Below are positions 1 to 8,952 of a stretch of 64,000 nucleotides of DNA, piece by piece; positions within the stretch are counted from its first letter, which is position 1; each line of letters opens with the position of its first letter. The notes under the pieces were generated by a model. It did not search any database. It was given only the letters and a program-made list of their open reading frames with translations, and was not told the DNA's origin. Origin of the DNA: Roseibaca sp. Y0-43 (GTDB lineage Bacteria; Pseudomonadota; Alphaproteobacteria; Rhodobacterales; Rhodobacteraceae); assembly GCF_020667835.1 (NCBI RefSeq), contig NZ_JAFMPR010000005.1, positions 62,001-126,000 on the forward strand. Direction: 5' to 3'. The translations under genes were made by a program, and so were the position numbers.

Positions 1-338
1 CCTATGCGCTGGAAGCGGCGGAACGGCTGGCCAAGGACGGTATCAGCGCAGAGGTCATCAACCTGCGCACCATCCGGCCCATGGATACCGACACGATCCT
101 TGCCTCCCTGCGCAAGACCAACCGGCTGGTGACGGTGGAAGAAGGCTTCCCGCAAAGCTCTGTCGGGAATTACATCACCTCTGTCGTGATGCAGCAGGCC
201 TTCGACCATCTCGATGCGCCGGTCATCAACCTGTGCGGCAAGGACGTGCCCATGCCCTATGCCGCGAACCTTGAAAAACTGGCGCTGGTCACGACCGATG
301 AAGTGGTCGAAGCCGTGCACAAAGTCACCTATCGCTAA
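1..338 (+). CDS. pdhB: Pyruvate dehydrogenase E1 beta subunit, C-terminal part
   Basis: This is the end of a gene cut by the window edge; it reads in the frame beginning at base 3 and stops at 336-338. The visible ~110 residues match the C-terminal transketolase domain of the E1 beta chain, with the EEGFPQSSVG and GKDVPMPYAANLE stretches. With the alpha chain, this subunit performs thiamine-diphosphate-dependent decarboxylation of pyruvate and reductive acetylation of E2 lipoyl groups. pdhC follows 12 bases later behind an AAGGAGGG ribosome-binding site that begins inside the stop codon, so the two genes are cotranscribed and probably translationally coupled. Confidence 0.93.
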   Translation, partial: YALEAAERLAKDGISAEVINLRTIRPMDTDTILASLRKTNRLVTVEEGFPQSSVGNYITSVVMQQAFDHLDAPVINLCGKDVPMPYAANLEKLALVTTDEVVEAVHKVTYR

Positions 339-350
339 GGAGGGACGGGA

Positions 351-1688
351 ATGCCTACAGAAATTCTCATGCCCGCATTGTCCCCGACCATGGAGGAAGG
401 GACGCTGGCGAAATGGCTGGTCAAAGAGGGCGACACGGTCGCCTCGGGCGACATCATCGCAGAAATCGAGACCGACAAGGCCACGATGGAATTCGAGGCC
501 GTCGATGAAGGCGTGATCGGCAAGATCATCATAGCTGCCGGCACCGAAGGGGTGAAAGTGAATACCCCCATCGCGGTGCTGCTGGACGATGGCGAAAGCG
601 CCGATGACATTGCAGCCCCCGCACAGGCAAAGGCGCCGGAAGCCGCACCTGCGGCTGACGCGGCCACGAAGGCGGCCCCCGAATCTGCAGGCTCAGGGGG
701 CTCCGCCGTGGCCGCCCCCCCTGCCCCGGTCAAGGATGGCGGTCGCATTTTCGCCTCGCCGCTTGCGCGGCGCATCGCCGCCGAGAAAGGTCTGGACCTG
801 AGCCAGATCGCAGGTTCCGGCCCGCATGGGCGTATCGTGAAGGCGGATGTGCTGGATGCGAAACCGGGCGCAGCCCCGGCCCCGCAGGCCAGCGCCGCCG
901 CACCCGCTGCTGCAAGCGCAGCACCCGCCAAGGCCGCTGCTGCCACGATGCCCACAGGCCCAAGCGCCGACATGGTCGCGCGCATGTATGAAGGCCGCGA
1001 CTACGAAGAAGTCGCCTTGGACGGCATGCGCAAGACGGTGGCAAGCCGCCTGACCGAAGCCAAGCAGACCATCCCGCATTTCTACCTGCGCCGCGAGGTG
1101 CAACTGGATGCGCTGATGAAGTTCCGCGCCGATCTGAACAAGCAGCTTGAAGCGCGCGGCGTGAAGCTGTCGGTCAATGACTTCATCATCAAGGCCTGCG
1201 CCATGGCACTTCAAGCCGTGCCGGGCTGCAATGCGGTCTGGGCGGGCGACCGTATCTTGCGGTTGAAGCCGTCGGATGTGGCCGTGGCGGTCGCGATCGA
1301 AGGCGGGCTGTTCACGCCAGTGCTGAAAGACGCGCATCTCAAATCGCTCTCGGCGCTGTCCACCGAGATGAAGGATCTGGCCGGTCGCGCCCGCAGCAAG
1401 AAGCTGGCACCGCATGAATATGTCGGCGGCTCCATGGCGATTTCCAACCTTGGCATGTTCGGGATCGAGAATTTCGACGCCGTCATCAACCCGCCGCACG
1501 GGTCTATCCTGGCCGTGGGCGCGGGCGTGAAAAAGCCCGTGGTGGGCGCGGATGGCGAGGTGAAGGTCGCAACCGTCATGTCCATGACGCTGTCGGTCGA
1601 TCACCGCGTCATCGACGGCGCGCTGGGGGCAGAGTTCCTGCGCGAAGTCGTGGCCTATCTGGAAAACCCGGTCACGATGCTGGCCTGA
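351..1688 (+). CDS. pdhC: Dihydrolipoamide acetyltransferase, E2 of pyruvate dehydrogenase
   Basis: This 445-residue protein moves the acetyl group from lipoamide to CoA and forms the core of the pyruvate dehydrogenase complex in the cytoplasm. There is one lipoyl domain (about 1-78) with the lipoylated lysine at K43 in ETDKAT, then an Ala/Pro linker. A peripheral-subunit-binding domain follows (about 133-168, [10 protein letters not shown]), then a second Ala-rich linker. The catalytic domain (about 215-445) contains the DHRVIDG active-site motif (H418, D422). The start has a strong ribosome-binding site just downstream of pdhB. Only one lipoyl domain is present, as is usual in alphaproteobacterial E2. 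Confidence 0.97.
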   Translation: MPTEILMPALSPTMEEGTLAKWLVKEGDTVASGDIIAEIETDKATMEFEAVDEGVIGKIIIAAGTEGVKVNTPIAVLLDDGESADDIAAPAQAKAPEAAPAADAATKAAPESAGSGGSAVAAPPAPVKDGGRIFASPLARRIAAEKGLDLSQIAGSGPHGRIVKADVLDAKPGAAPAPQASAAAPAAASAAPAKAAAATMPTGPSADMVARMYEGRDYEEVALDGMRKTVASRLTEAKQTIPHFYLRREVQLDALMKFRADLNKQLEARGVKLSVNDFIIKACAMALQAVPGCNAVWAGDRILRLKPSDVAVAVAIEGGLFTPVLKDAHLKSLSALSTEMKDLAGRARSKKLAPHEYVGGSMAISNLGMFGIENFDAVINPPHGSILAVGAGVKKPVVGADGEVKVATVMSMTLSVDHRVIDGALGAEFLREVVAYLENPVTMLA

Positions 1689-1697
1689 TAAAGACAG

Positions 1698-1771
1698 GGG
1701 TGCGTGCCAAGCACGCACCCTACGAAAACACCCGGTTCACGGGGTGTAGGGTGCGAGCTTGGCACGCACCC
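1698..1771. repeat. Long inverted repeat acting as convergent terminator
   Basis: Two 26-base arms (1698-1723 and 1746-1771) are reverse complements with a single mismatch and a 22-base loop. The left arm is itself palindromic (GGTGCGTGC / GCACGCACC). On the plus strand the right arm is followed by TTTTT, so the structure can terminate pdhC. It lies between the convergent genes pdhC and cysE. The arm sequence looks like a dispersed intergenic element rather than a one-off terminator; that is inference from its nested symmetry. Confidence 0.75.
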
Positions 1772-1778
1772 TTTTTAT

Positions 1779-2591
1779 TCAGATCTCGCCGCGAAACAGC
1801 TGGTCCATCGTCAGCGAGGGCTGCGCACAGCCCGCCTCGCCCACGATGCGGGCGGGCACGCCCGCCACGGTTTTGCGCGGCGGCACCTCGTCCAGCACGA
1901 CAGACCCCGCCGCGATCCGCGCACAATCGCCCACGCGGATATTGCCCAGCACCTTGGCCCCGGCACCGATCAGCACGCCATTGCCGATCTTGGGGTGGCG
2001 GTCGCCGTCTTCCTTGCCGGTCCCGCCCAGCGTGACCGAATGCAGCATCGAGACATTGTCGCCCACGACCGCCGTTTCCCCAATCACGATGGAATGCGCA
2101 TGGTCGATCATGATGCCTTTGCCGATCTTTGCCCCGGGGTGAATATCGACCCCAAAGCATTCCGACACGCGCATCTGGATCAGGCTTGCAAAATCGCTGC
2201 GGCCCTGACGGCACAGCCAATGCGAGATGCGATAGGCCTGAACTGCTTGGAACCCCTTGAAATACAACAACGGTTTCAGAAAACGGTTGCAGGCCGGGTC
2301 ACGTTCGAAGGTGGCGACGATATCGGCGCGCGCAGCTTCGCCCAAAGACGGGTCATCGGCATGGGCGGCATCCATGATCTCGCGCAGGATCTGCTCGGAC
2401 AGTTCCGCCGAGCTGAGCTTCTGGCTCAGCCGAAAGGCAAGCGCCTGTTCCAGCGTCTTGTGGTGCAGCACCGAGGAGTGGAACATCCCCCCCAGAAGCG
2501 GCTCTTCCGCAAGCGCGGCTTCGGCTTCGAGGCGGATGCGTTCCCAGACCGGGTCCAGCGAGTGCAGGTTGGGTTTCAGCGATTGGGCCAT
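1779..2591 (-). CDS. cysE: Serine O-acetyltransferase
   Basis: The 270-residue enzyme makes O-acetyl-L-serine from serine and acetyl-CoA, the committing step of cysteine synthesis. An N-terminal helical domain (about 1-140) precedes a left-handed beta-helix of hexapeptide repeats. The stretch VDIHPGAKIGKGIMIDHAHS aligns with E. coli CysE and gives the catalytic pair D149 and H164. SVTLGGTGKEDGDRHPKIG and AGVPARIVG are also family signatures. The tail after the last coil is where cysteine feedback inhibition normally acts. It is convergent with pdhC and lies about 90 bases downstream of olsB. Confidence 0.95.
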   Translation of the reverse strand: MAQSLKPNLHSLDPVWERIRLEAEAALAEEPLLGGMFHSSVLHHKTLEQALAFRLSQKLSSAELSEQILREIMDAAHADDPSLGEAARADIVATFERDPACNRFLKPLLYFKGFQAVQAYRISHWLCRQGRSDFASLIQMRVSECFGVDIHPGAKIGKGIMIDHAHSIVIGETAVVGDNVSMLHSVTLGGTGKEDGDRHPKIGNGVLIGAGAKVLGNIRVGDCARIAAGSVVLDEVPPRKTVAGVPARIVGEAGCAQPSLTMDQLFRGEI

Positions 2592-2684
2592 GCGTCGCCC
2601 TCCTTCTGGAAATCAGTGGGTAGCATATAACCTGATACGACAGGAAAACAATCGTCAGACAGTCGCGACCAGACGAAAACGCGC

Positions 2685-3437
2685 CTAGCGGCCCTGCCCC
2701 ATCCCGGTCAAAAGCCGTTTGCGCCCCGGCGGGATGCGCGCGATCTCGACGGCGGTGAAGACATGCAGCGTGTCCAACGCCGGATCGCGCACCGCGTGGT
2801 CCGACACCCAGCCCCCCATGCCCAGATACATGCGTAGCAAGGGCGGCACCGATTGCAGCGCCGCTTTCTGCTCTGCCAAGGGGCCGGGCGCGGGCAGGTC
2901 GAAGGCCAGCGGGTCGCGCTTGCGCGGCCGCAAGTGGTGCGGCCCGATATGGCGCGCGCGCAGCAATCCCAGCGCCGCGCCGTGGCGCGTGGGCGCGTCG
3001 CCCTTGAACGACGCGCAACCGATCAGCAGATCAACCGCCTGCGCTTCGGAAAAGGCGGCAATGCCGCACAGCAAGATACGCAGGATGTCGGGATCGTGCC
3101 GGCGCTCATCGGCGATGCAGATCCGCCCCAGTTCCAGCGCGCGCATCCCGGCCTCGACCAAGGGCGCCAGGTCGTAGAACTGTGCGCTGTAGCCGCGGTC
3201 CATCTCTGGCCCCGCCAACAGGCGCAGGCGCGCGCAGGCCAATGCGCAACTGCCGCCCGCTTCGGTTATCAGCAGATGCGTGCAAAGCGGGTCGAACGCG
3301 TCCAGATCGGCGCTTTTATTGTCGCGAAAGCGCACTTTGCGCAGATCGGCCACTTGCGCCATGTCACTGTCAGAGCGCACGGCGCGCAGGGTCAGCCGTC
3401 CGAGGGTCAGCTCCGCGAATTCCGCCTCTGCCCCCAT
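2685..3437 (-). CDS. olsB: L-ornithine N-alpha-acyltransferase (OlsB family)
   Basis: The 250-residue protein belongs to the GNAT-fold OlsB family. The family transfers a 3-hydroxyacyl chain from acyl-ACP to ornithine, giving lyso-ornithine lipid, a phosphorus-free membrane lipid. Supporting features are the LRKVRFRD start of the fold, SAQFYDL, the ELGRICI strand, and the C-terminal GWVSDHAV and FTAVEIARIP segments. The partner acyltransferase olsA, often adjacent in relatives, is not next to it here. The family call is firm from residue pattern; the exact substrate is inferred. Confidence 0.85.
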   Translation of the reverse strand: MGAEAEFAELTLGRLTLRAVRSDSDMAQVADLRKVRFRDNKSADLDAFDPLCTHLLITEAGGSCALACARLRLLAGPEMDRGYSAQFYDLAPLVEAGMRALELGRICIADERRHDPDILRILLCGIAAFSEAQAVDLLIGCASFKGDAPTRHGAALGLLRARHIGPHHLRPRKRDPLAFDLPAPGPLAEQKAALQSVPPLLRMYLGMGGWVSDHAVRDPALDTLHVFTAVEIARIPPGRKRLLTGMGQGR

Positions 3438-3478
3438 GACCCTGCCCTTACCGGTCCATCATGCGAGCCTCTGCCCGG

Positions 3479-3928
3479 CTAGTTGCGCGCCAGCATTTGC
3501 GCCGGGTTGAATCGCCCAAGCCCGCTGAGCAACTGGCGCAGCACCGACTGGCCCGATGGCCCGGTTGCCGTCACGCGGCGCGACAAGGCCACGACTTGCC
3601 CGTCCTGCAAGCCGAAACGCTCGACATTCGACACCCGGTCGCGGTTGTCGAAGGAGATCGCCACGACCTCGCGCCTGGTTTCCATCGGCGCGCGCCAGCC
3701 CTGCTCGATCCAGTCGCTTTGCACGTAATACCAAGCGCCGCCCTGCATCACGCCAGAGACGCCGGGACGCCCGACCTTCTCGGCCACGCTCTCGCGCGTG
3801 TCCTGTCCGACCTCTATCTGGGCAAGGTCCGCATCGGTCGGGGCATAACCGTGAAAGCGTTGCACCGGGGTGCAGGCCGCAAGGACCACGGTCACAACGG
3901 CAAGGAGCGCGACAAATCTGTGTTTCAT
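3479..3928 (-). CDS. BamE/OmlA-like outer-membrane assembly lipoprotein
   Basis: I place the start at 3928, not at the longest ORF start 4018. This gives a lipoprotein signal (MKHRF, hydrophobic stretch, LAAC lipobox). The mature part has the SmpA/OmlA fold signature: FHGYAPTDADLAQIEVGQDTRESVAEKVGRP in pieces, then SGVMQGGAWYYVQS. BamE proteins are small lipoproteins of the BAM complex that inserts beta-barrel proteins into the outer membrane. The protein is 149 residues and divergent from the YceD gene. The family is well supported; membership of BAM itself is inferred. Confidence 0.85.
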   Translation of the reverse strand: MKHRFVALLAVVTVVLAACTPVQRFHGYAPTDADLAQIEVGQDTRESVAEKVGRPGVSGVMQGGAWYYVQSDWIEQGWRAPMETRREVVAISFDNRDRVSNVERFGLQDGQVVALSRRVTATGPSGQSVLRQLLSGLGRFNPAQMLARN

Positions 3929-4075
3929 TGGCTGGCCTGCCCTTCCCTGTCCATGCACAAGCCGTATCAAGGCGTGCTGTTGCGCCAAAGGGATACAGAA
4001 GGACGCCCAGCACTTCAAGAATGGAAACCATGGGACTATATCTTCGCCATAGGGTTCGTTTCACAGAAAGGCGCG

Positions 4076-4663
4076 ATGCAGCCCATGACCACCCCGCACC
4101 AGACCGCACCGGACACCCCGCCCCTGCTGGCAGAGCCGATTGCCGTGGCCAGCCTGAACGGACGCAAGCCCAAATCGCTGGACTTGGCACCCGACACCGA
4201 GGCACTGCAACACGTGGCGGCCTATCTGGGCTTCACAGCGCTGCGCAAGATGCGCTTTCGCGGCACGCTGGCCCCCAAGGGCCGCGAGGATTGGGAATTG
4301 TCGGGCCAGCTGGGCGCGACCATCGTGCAGCCCTGTAGCGTCACGCTCGCGCCCGTGACCACCCGAATCGACACGCCGCTTAGCCGGGTCTTCGTGGCCG
4401 ACTGGCACGAACCCGTAGGCGAAGAGGTCGAGATGACGCTCGATGACAGTCTGGAGCCGCTGGGCCAGCGCATCGACCTGTCGGCCCTTCTGATCGAGGC
4501 GCTGGCGCTCGCTGCCCCCGATTTCCCCCGCGCAAGCGGTGCAGAGATGGCACCCGAGGGCGTGCTGCGCGCGGCACCCGAAGGCGACTCACCCTTGGAT
4601 GACGCGGCGGTCAAACCCTTCGCGGCACTTGCCGCACTGCGCGACAAGATGGATCGCGGCTAG
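4076..4663 (+). CDS. YceD/DUF177 family, large ribosomal RNA accumulation protein
   Basis: The 195-residue protein matches the DUF177 (YceD) family, which is encoded just upstream of rpmF in most bacteria and is linked to 23S rRNA accumulation. The C-terminal part carries the usual acidic LIEALALAAPDFPR-type segment, although the family's conserved cysteine pair near the end is not evident. ATG 4076 has GAAAGG four bases upstream; ATG 4085 is an alternative. The much longer open frame from 3461 runs through the antisense of the BamE-like gene and is not used. rpmF follows after about 200 bases. Confidence 0.85.
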   Translation: MQPMTTPHQTAPDTPPLLAEPIAVASLNGRKPKSLDLAPDTEALQHVAAYLGFTALRKMRFRGTLAPKGREDWELSGQLGATIVQPCSVTLAPVTTRIDTPLSRVFVADWHEPVGEEVEMTLDDSLEPLGQRIDLSALLIEALALAAPDFPRASGAEMAPEGVLRAAPEGDSPLDDAAVKPFAALAALRDKMDRG

Positions 4664-4694
4664 GCACGGGCCGGGGCCGGGCCGATTTCAGCCC

Positions 4695-4722
4695 TTGCGC
4701 ATTCGAAAAACGACTGTATTTT
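4695..4722 (+). promoter_or_regulatory. Possible sigma-70 promoter for rpmF-plsX-fabH
   Basis: TTGCGC (4695-4700) and TATTTT (4717-4722) are separated by 16 bases in the 197-base gap between the YceD gene and rpmF. A start near 4730 would give a leader of about 130 bases. This rests on sequence inspection only. Confidence 0.35.
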
Positions 4723-4860
4723 GCGCCCTTCATGCGAAGAGGGCTTGGAAGCGCAGCACAATGCGTGTATCCCGCGCCAAAATCGCAATCACAGACACAT
4801 GCGCCGAACCGGCCCGGATTTGACGGGCTGCCACCGCGCCACTGATACCCGAGGTTTGAC

Positions 4861-5067
4861 ATGGCCGTTCAACAGAATCGCGTAACCCGCTCCCGCCGTA
4901 ACATGCGCCGCTCGCATGACGCGCTTGTGGCCGCGAACCCCAACGAGTGCAGCAGCTGCGGCGAATTGCGCCGCCCGCACCATGTGTGCCCGTCCTGCGG
5001 TCATTACGATGGTCGCGAAGTGATCGCACAATCGACCGAGGTCGACCTGGAAGACGACGCGGCCTAA
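4861..5067 (+). CDS. rpmF: 50S ribosomal protein L32
   Basis: This 68-residue basic protein begins [21 protein letters not shown], as bL32 does, and has two CxxC pairs (CSSC and CPSC) that bind zinc in the large-subunit protein. The length is normal for alphaproteobacteria, including the acidic tail. It starts the conserved rpmF-plsX-fabH order, which ties ribosome synthesis to lipid synthesis. plsX begins 27 bases after its stop. Confidence 0.97.
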   Translation: MAVQQNRVTRSRRNMRRSHDALVAANPNECSSCGELRRPHHVCPSCGHYDGREVIAQSTEVDLEDDAA

Positions 5068-5094
5068 GAACCGCGTCCCGCGTCGGGGTCGTTG

Positions 5095-6222
5095 ATGTCA
5101 GACGCGCCAGATACCAGCGTCATAGCCAAGCCCGGCACGATTACCGTGTCGGTGGACGCCATGGGCGGCGACCAAGGGCCGCAGGCCGTGGTCGAAGGCT
5201 GTGCGCTGTCGATCGCCAAGAACCCCGAGCTTCGAATCTTGTTGCATGGTGACACAGCGGTGCTGGAACCGCTTGTCGCACGCCACCCTGCCCTGCGCGG
5301 GCGGGTGACACTCAGCCATAGCCCCGACATCGTCAAGATGGATGACAAGCCCGCGCAGGTCATGCGCCACGGGCGGCAGACATCTATGTGGAACGCGCTT
5401 GGCGCGCAGCGCGAGGGCGCGGCGCAGGCGACCGTTTCCTGCGGCAATACCGGGGCGCTGATGGCGGTATCCATGTTGCAGTTGCGCAAGCTGCCCGGCG
5501 TGCATCGGCCCGCGATTGCCTGTCTTTGGCCCTCGCGCGGGGCAACCGGTTTCAACACCATGCTTGATGTGGGCGCGGATGTGCGCGCCGACGAGGAATC
5601 GCTTCTGCAATACGCGATGATGGGCGCGGCCTATTTCCGCAACGCCTTTGACGTGGCGCGCCCGCGCGTGGGCTTGTTGAATGTCGGCACAGAGGACCAC
5701 AAGGGCCGGGCAGAGATCAAGGAAGCCGCTACGCTCATCGCGCAGGCCGCCGAGATCGGCCAGTTCGATTTCGTGGGCTTCGTGGAAGGCAGCGACATCC
5801 CGTCAGAACGCGTGGATGTCATCGTGACCGACGGGTTCACCGGCAATGTCGCGCTGAAAACCGGCGAAGGCACGGCGCGGCTGATCTCGGACATGTTGCG
5901 CAAGGAATTGACCGCGACGCCCCTGTCGAAGCTGGCGGCCCTTCTGGCGCTTGGCCCGATGCGCCGCGCCAAGAAACGAATCGACCCCAGCCGCGTGAAT
6001 GGCGGCGTGTTCCTTGGGCTGAACGGCACGGTCGTGAAATCGCACGGCTCTGCCGATGCGATGGGCGTGTCCTCGGCCATCAAGCTGGCCTTTACCTTGG
6101 CGCGCTCGGGCTTTCAGGACCGCATGGCCCACCGGCTGACCGCCGTCATGGACAGCGTTGCGGGCCGCGACCAGATAGAGGCCGCCGCGCAAGACCCCCA
6201 ACAGGCAGAGGACAAGGCATGA
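5095..6222 (+). CDS. plsX: Phosphate acyltransferase PlsX
   Basis: PlsX converts acyl-ACP to acyl-phosphate, the acyl donor for PlsY in phosphatidic acid synthesis, at the inner face of the membrane. The 375-residue protein has the N-terminal VDAMGGDQGP motif, CGNTGALM, and the C-terminal GGVFLGLNGTVVKSHGSAD stretch diagnostic of the family. I use ATG 5095; the TTG three bases upstream is less likely. The stop overlaps the fabH start as ATGA (6219-6222), so translation is coupled. Confidence 0.96.
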   Translation: MSDAPDTSVIAKPGTITVSVDAMGGDQGPQAVVEGCALSIAKNPELRILLHGDTAVLEPLVARHPALRGRVTLSHSPDIVKMDDKPAQVMRHGRQTSMWNALGAQREGAAQATVSCGNTGALMAVSMLQLRKLPGVHRPAIACLWPSRGATGFNTMLDVGADVRADEESLLQYAMMGAAYFRNAFDVARPRVGLLNVGTEDHKGRAEIKEAATLIAQAAEIGQFDFVGFVEGSDIPSERVDVIVTDGFTGNVALKTGEGTARLISDMLRKELTATPLSKLAALLALGPMRRAKKRIDPSRVNGGVFLGLNGTVVKSHGSADAMGVSSAIKLAFTLARSGFQDRMAHRLTAVMDSVAGRDQIEAAAQDPQQAEDKA

Positions 6223-7196
6223 GCATGTTGCGCGCAGTCATTCGCGGGTGCGGCCATTACCTGCCCGAGCGGGTCGTGACCAATGCCGAATTCGCGGAAA
6301 CGCTGGATACGTCAGACGAATGGATCGTGTCGCGTTCGGGCATCGAACGGCGGCATTTCGCGGCAGAGGGGGAATATACCTCTGACCTGGCCGCCCATGC
6401 TGCGCGCCGCGCGCTGGACGCATCCGGCATCGCCGCCGATCAGATCGACGCGGTGATCGTCGCCACCTCGACGCCCGATTACACCTTCCCGGCGGTTGCC
6501 ACGCAGGTGCAGGCGGCCTTGGGCATTCGTCAGGGCTTTGCCTTCGATATTCAGGCGGTCTGTGCGGGTTTCGTTTTCGCGCTGGCCAATGCCAACGGGC
6601 TGATCCTGGGTGGACAAGCCAAGCGCGTACTGGTCATCGGGGCAGAGACGTTTTCGCGCATCATGGACTGGACCGACCGGGGCACCTGCGTGCTGTTCGG
6701 CGATGGCGCGGGCGCGGTGGTGCTGGAAGCGGTTGAAAGCGACGGCACGCCGCAGGATCGGGGCGTGTTGGGGGCGGATCTGAACTCGGACGGGCAATAC
6801 CGCGATCTGCTATATGTCGACGGCGGTGTGTCGCGCTCGGGCACCGCAGGTGTGCTGAAAATGCAGGGCCGTGAAGTGTTCCGCCACGCGGTCGAGAAGC
6901 TGGCCGAAACCGCCAATGCCGCGCTGGCCAAGGCAGGGCTGACCAGTGCCGATGTGGATTGGGTCGTGCCGCATCAGGCCAATCTGAGGATCATCAAGGG
7001 CACCGCGCAAAAGCTGGGTGTGCCGATGGAAAAGGTCGTCGTCACCGTGCAGGACCACGGCAATACCTCTGCCGCGTCCATCCCGCTGGCGCTGTCGGTG
7101 GCCGCAGAACGCGGGCAGTTCAAACCCGGTGACGCGATCGTGGTCGAGGCCATTGGCGGCGGGCTGAGCTGGGGTGCCGTCGTGCTGCGCTGGTAG
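6219..7196 (+). CDS. fabH: 3-oxoacyl-ACP synthase III
   Basis: FabH starts type II fatty-acid synthesis by condensing acetyl-CoA with malonyl-ACP. The 325-residue protein has the catalytic triad: C115 in QAVCAGF, H252 in VPHQAN and N282 in HGNTSAAS. The glycine-rich end GGGLSWGAVVLRW is also typical. It overlaps plsX by four bases. A second in-frame ATG at 6225 is possible but would not change the domain. ihfA follows after an 83-base gap with its own putative promoter. Confidence 0.97.
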   Translation: MSMLRAVIRGCGHYLPERVVTNAEFAETLDTSDEWIVSRSGIERRHFAAEGEYTSDLAAHAARRALDASGIAADQIDAVIVATSTPDYTFPAVATQVQAALGIRQGFAFDIQAVCAGFVFALANANGLILGGQAKRVLVIGAETFSRIMDWTDRGTCVLFGDGAGAVVLEAVESDGTPQDRGVLGADLNSDGQYRDLLYVDGGVSRSGTAGVLKMQGREVFRHAVEKLAETANAALAKAGLTSADVDWVVPHQANLRIIKGTAQKLGVPMEKVVVTVQDHGNTSAASIPLALSVAAERGQFKPGDAIVVEAIGGGLSWGAVVLRW

Positions 7197-7227
7197 CGCT
7201 TTAACGCCTAGCCGCAACCCCCTGATA

Positions 7228-7256
7228 TTGACTCGGATTTTGCTTTCCCGCAGGAT
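7228..7256 (+). promoter_or_regulatory. Possible promoter for ihfA
   Basis: TTGACT (7228-7233) is followed, after 17 bases, by a weak -10 CAGGAT (7251-7256), 24 bases before the ihfA start codon. The -35 is good and the -10 is poor, so this is only a candidate. Confidence 0.25.
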
Positions 7257-7279
7257 AGCGCAAACGCCGGGGGGGCATC

Positions 7280-7582
7280 ATGTCGGACAAAACACTCACA
7301 CGAATGGACCTGACCGAAGCCGTGTTCCGCGAGGTGGGTCTGTCGCGTAACGAATCCGCTTCGCTGGTCGATTCCGTGTTGCAGCATATCTCGGATGCGC
7401 TGGTCGCGGGCGAGCAGGTGAAAATCTCGTCCTTCGGCACGTTTTCGACACGCGACAAGAATGCCCGGATGGGCCGCAACCCCAAGACCGGGGAAGAGGT
7501 GCCGATCTCGCCCCGCCGCGTTCTCAGTTTCCGGCCTTCGCACCTGATGAAGGACCGCGTCGCCGAAGGTAATTCCAAGTAG
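7280..7582 (+). CDS. ihfA: Integration host factor alpha subunit
   Basis: This 100-residue DNA-bending protein pairs with IHF beta and shapes nucleoid and promoter architecture. The sequence shows the HU/IHF fold: N-terminal helices ([21 protein letters not shown]), the [13 protein letters not shown] strand and the DNA-binding arm [12 protein letters not shown], where the proline intercalates into DNA. The alpha rather than beta or HU assignment rests on the [10 protein letters not shown] start and on its place between fabH and the MerR gene, as in other alphaproteobacteria. Confidence 0.93.
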   Translation: MSDKTLTRMDLTEAVFREVGLSRNESASLVDSVLQHISDALVAGEQVKISSFGTFSTRDKNARMGRNPKTGEEVPISPRRVLSFRPSHLMKDRVAEGNSK

Positions 7583-7601
7583 TCACGAGTAAGGCAGTCC
7601 G

Positions 7602-8348
7602 ATGCGAAAGGCACCAGAGGCGTTCCGCACCATCAGCGAAGCGGCCGATGCCCTGGAAACCCCGGCGCATGTGTTGCGCTTTTGGGAAAGCAAGTTCACC
7701 CAAGTTAAACCCGTGAAACGCGCGGGCGGGCGGCGCTATTACCGCCCCGCCGATATCGACCTGTTATCGGGCATCAAGATGCTGCTGCACGAACAGGGCA
7801 TGACCATTCGCGGCGTGCAGAAACTGTTGCAGGAAAAAGGCGCGCGTCATGTCGCGGCCATGGCCCCCCTATCGGGCGAAGTGGTGGAAGACAGCGCCGC
7901 GCCCGTGCTGACATTGGTGCCCAAGACGCCCGCGCCAAAGGCGGAAGATGTGTCAGAGATCGAACTGCCCGCGGCTGACGTCGCGCCCGCTGCGCCCCAG
8001 CCAGCCGACAAGGTGGAAAGCGCAGGCGAAGCCACGCCCGAACCCGAAGCAGACATCGCGGGCGAAGATGCAACGCCCGTGGCGGCAGAGGATGGCGCGC
8101 AGAGCACCGCGCAAGACCTGCCCCCGGCGGCATCAGTTCCAGAGTCAGAGCCGGATGACACCCGCCCTGCCCCCGCGCTGGCAGCCCTTCTGGATGCCGC
8201 CGCCGAGGGTGCGCCTGCGCAGCCCTTGCGCTTTTCCGCCATCGCGCACGCGTTGCGCACCAACCCGCCGAAAGCCCCGGAAAAACACGCGCGCGCCTTG
8301 GCCCGGCTGGAAGCGCTGGTCGCCAAGATCAGCGCGCGGGCTGACTAA
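7602..8348 (+). CDS. MerR-family regulator with long acidic low-complexity tail
   Basis: Residues about 8-75 form a MerR winged helix ([22 protein letters not shown], then GGRRYYRP and [12 protein letters not shown]). The rest of the 248 residues is Ala/Pro/Glu-rich low complexity, ending in a short basic segment ([16 protein letters not shown]). No cysteine-based metal site is seen, so its effector is unknown. It starts 20 bases after ihfA. This ihfA-merR pairing is conserved in Rhodobacterales, but its target genes are not known to me. Confidence 0.88.
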   Translation: MRKAPEAFRTISEAADALETPAHVLRFWESKFTQVKPVKRAGGRRYYRPADIDLLSGIKMLLHEQGMTIRGVQKLLQEKGARHVAAMAPLSGEVVEDSAAPVLTLVPKTPAPKAEDVSEIELPAADVAPAAPQPADKVESAGEATPEPEADIAGEDATPVAAEDGAQSTAQDLPPAASVPESEPDDTRPAPALAALLDAAAEGAPAQPLRFSAIAHALRTNPPKAPEKHARALARLEALVAKISARAD

Positions 8349-8386
8349 CTACGGGGCCGAAAGCCGCGTTTTGGCCGATTTGCCCC

Positions 8387-8414
8387 TTGCCCTCGGCGCT
8401 GAATCGGTTAGAAG
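8387..8414 (+). promoter_or_regulatory. Probable promoter of tRNA-Pro
   Basis: TTGCCC (8387-8392), a 16-base spacer and TAGAAG (8409-8414) lie 15 bases upstream of the mature tRNA 5' end. That is the spacing expected for a short-leader tRNA transcript. Confidence 0.45.
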
Positions 8415-8429
8415 GCGGGCATAGCTTGT

Positions 8430-8506
8430 CGGGCTATAGCGCAGTCTGGTAGCGCGTCCGTCTGGGGGACGGAAGGTCGTAGGTTCAAGTCCTGCTAGCC
8501 CGACCA
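8430..8506 (+). tRNA. tRNA-Pro (anticodon GGG)
   Basis: The 77-base sequence folds into a full cloverleaf. The acceptor stem CGGGCTA pairs with TAGCCCG, and the D stem is GCGC/GCGC. The anticodon stem TCCGT/ACGGA carries the loop CTGGGGG with anticodon GGG at 8464-8466. The T loop is TTCAAGT, and 3' CCA is encoded. It reads CCC and CCU codons. It stands alone between the MerR gene and a minus-strand gene. Confidence 0.97.
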
Positions 8507-8530
8507 CTTCTTACCTTTGCAGCAAAACGC

Positions 8531-8809
8531 CTAGCGCTTCGTGGCGCGATCAAACGCCGTTGCGATGTCATCCCACGCGGCTTCGAACCCCGCGCGCATG
8601 TCAGACCAAGCCTTGTCGCTGGCATCGCGCGCCTCAAGCAGCTTGGCCTCGAACGCGTCGCGCTGTGCCTTCATATCCTCCAGCTGCTCTTTGTAGCGGG
8701 CTTTTGCGTCGGCCTGTGCGCTGCGGATTTGCGCTTCCTGTTTGGCGATCTCGGCATTCAACATGTCCAGTTGCGCCTTCGTCTTCTCTATGAATGTATC
8801 GCGGTCCAT
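8531..8809 (-). CDS. Small coiled-coil protein of unknown function
   Basis: I take the start at 8809 because AAAGGA stands seven bases upstream; longer reading to 8896 lacks such support. The 92 residues are charged and mostly helical, with heptad-like repeats (AEIAKQEAQIRSAQADAKARYKEQ in part), and resemble the helical repeat proteins of about 90-100 residues common in alphaproteobacteria. There is no signal peptide or membrane span. Function is unknown. Confidence 0.7.
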   Translation of the reverse strand: MDRDTFIEKTKAQLDMLNAEIAKQEAQIRSAQADAKARYKEQLEDMKAQRDAFEAKLLEARDASDKAWSDMRAGFEAAWDDIATAFDRATKR

Positions 8810-8952
8810 TGCGTGTCCTTTCATGTTGCAGACTACCCTAACACCTAGGAACGCAGCCAATGCGCTGCAACCCATGGACCCGGCTGGCCTTTCCAACCGC
8901 CCCGCGCTTCGCTAAGACGAAGCAGGGCCAAATGCGCGGAAGGACAAAGCTG

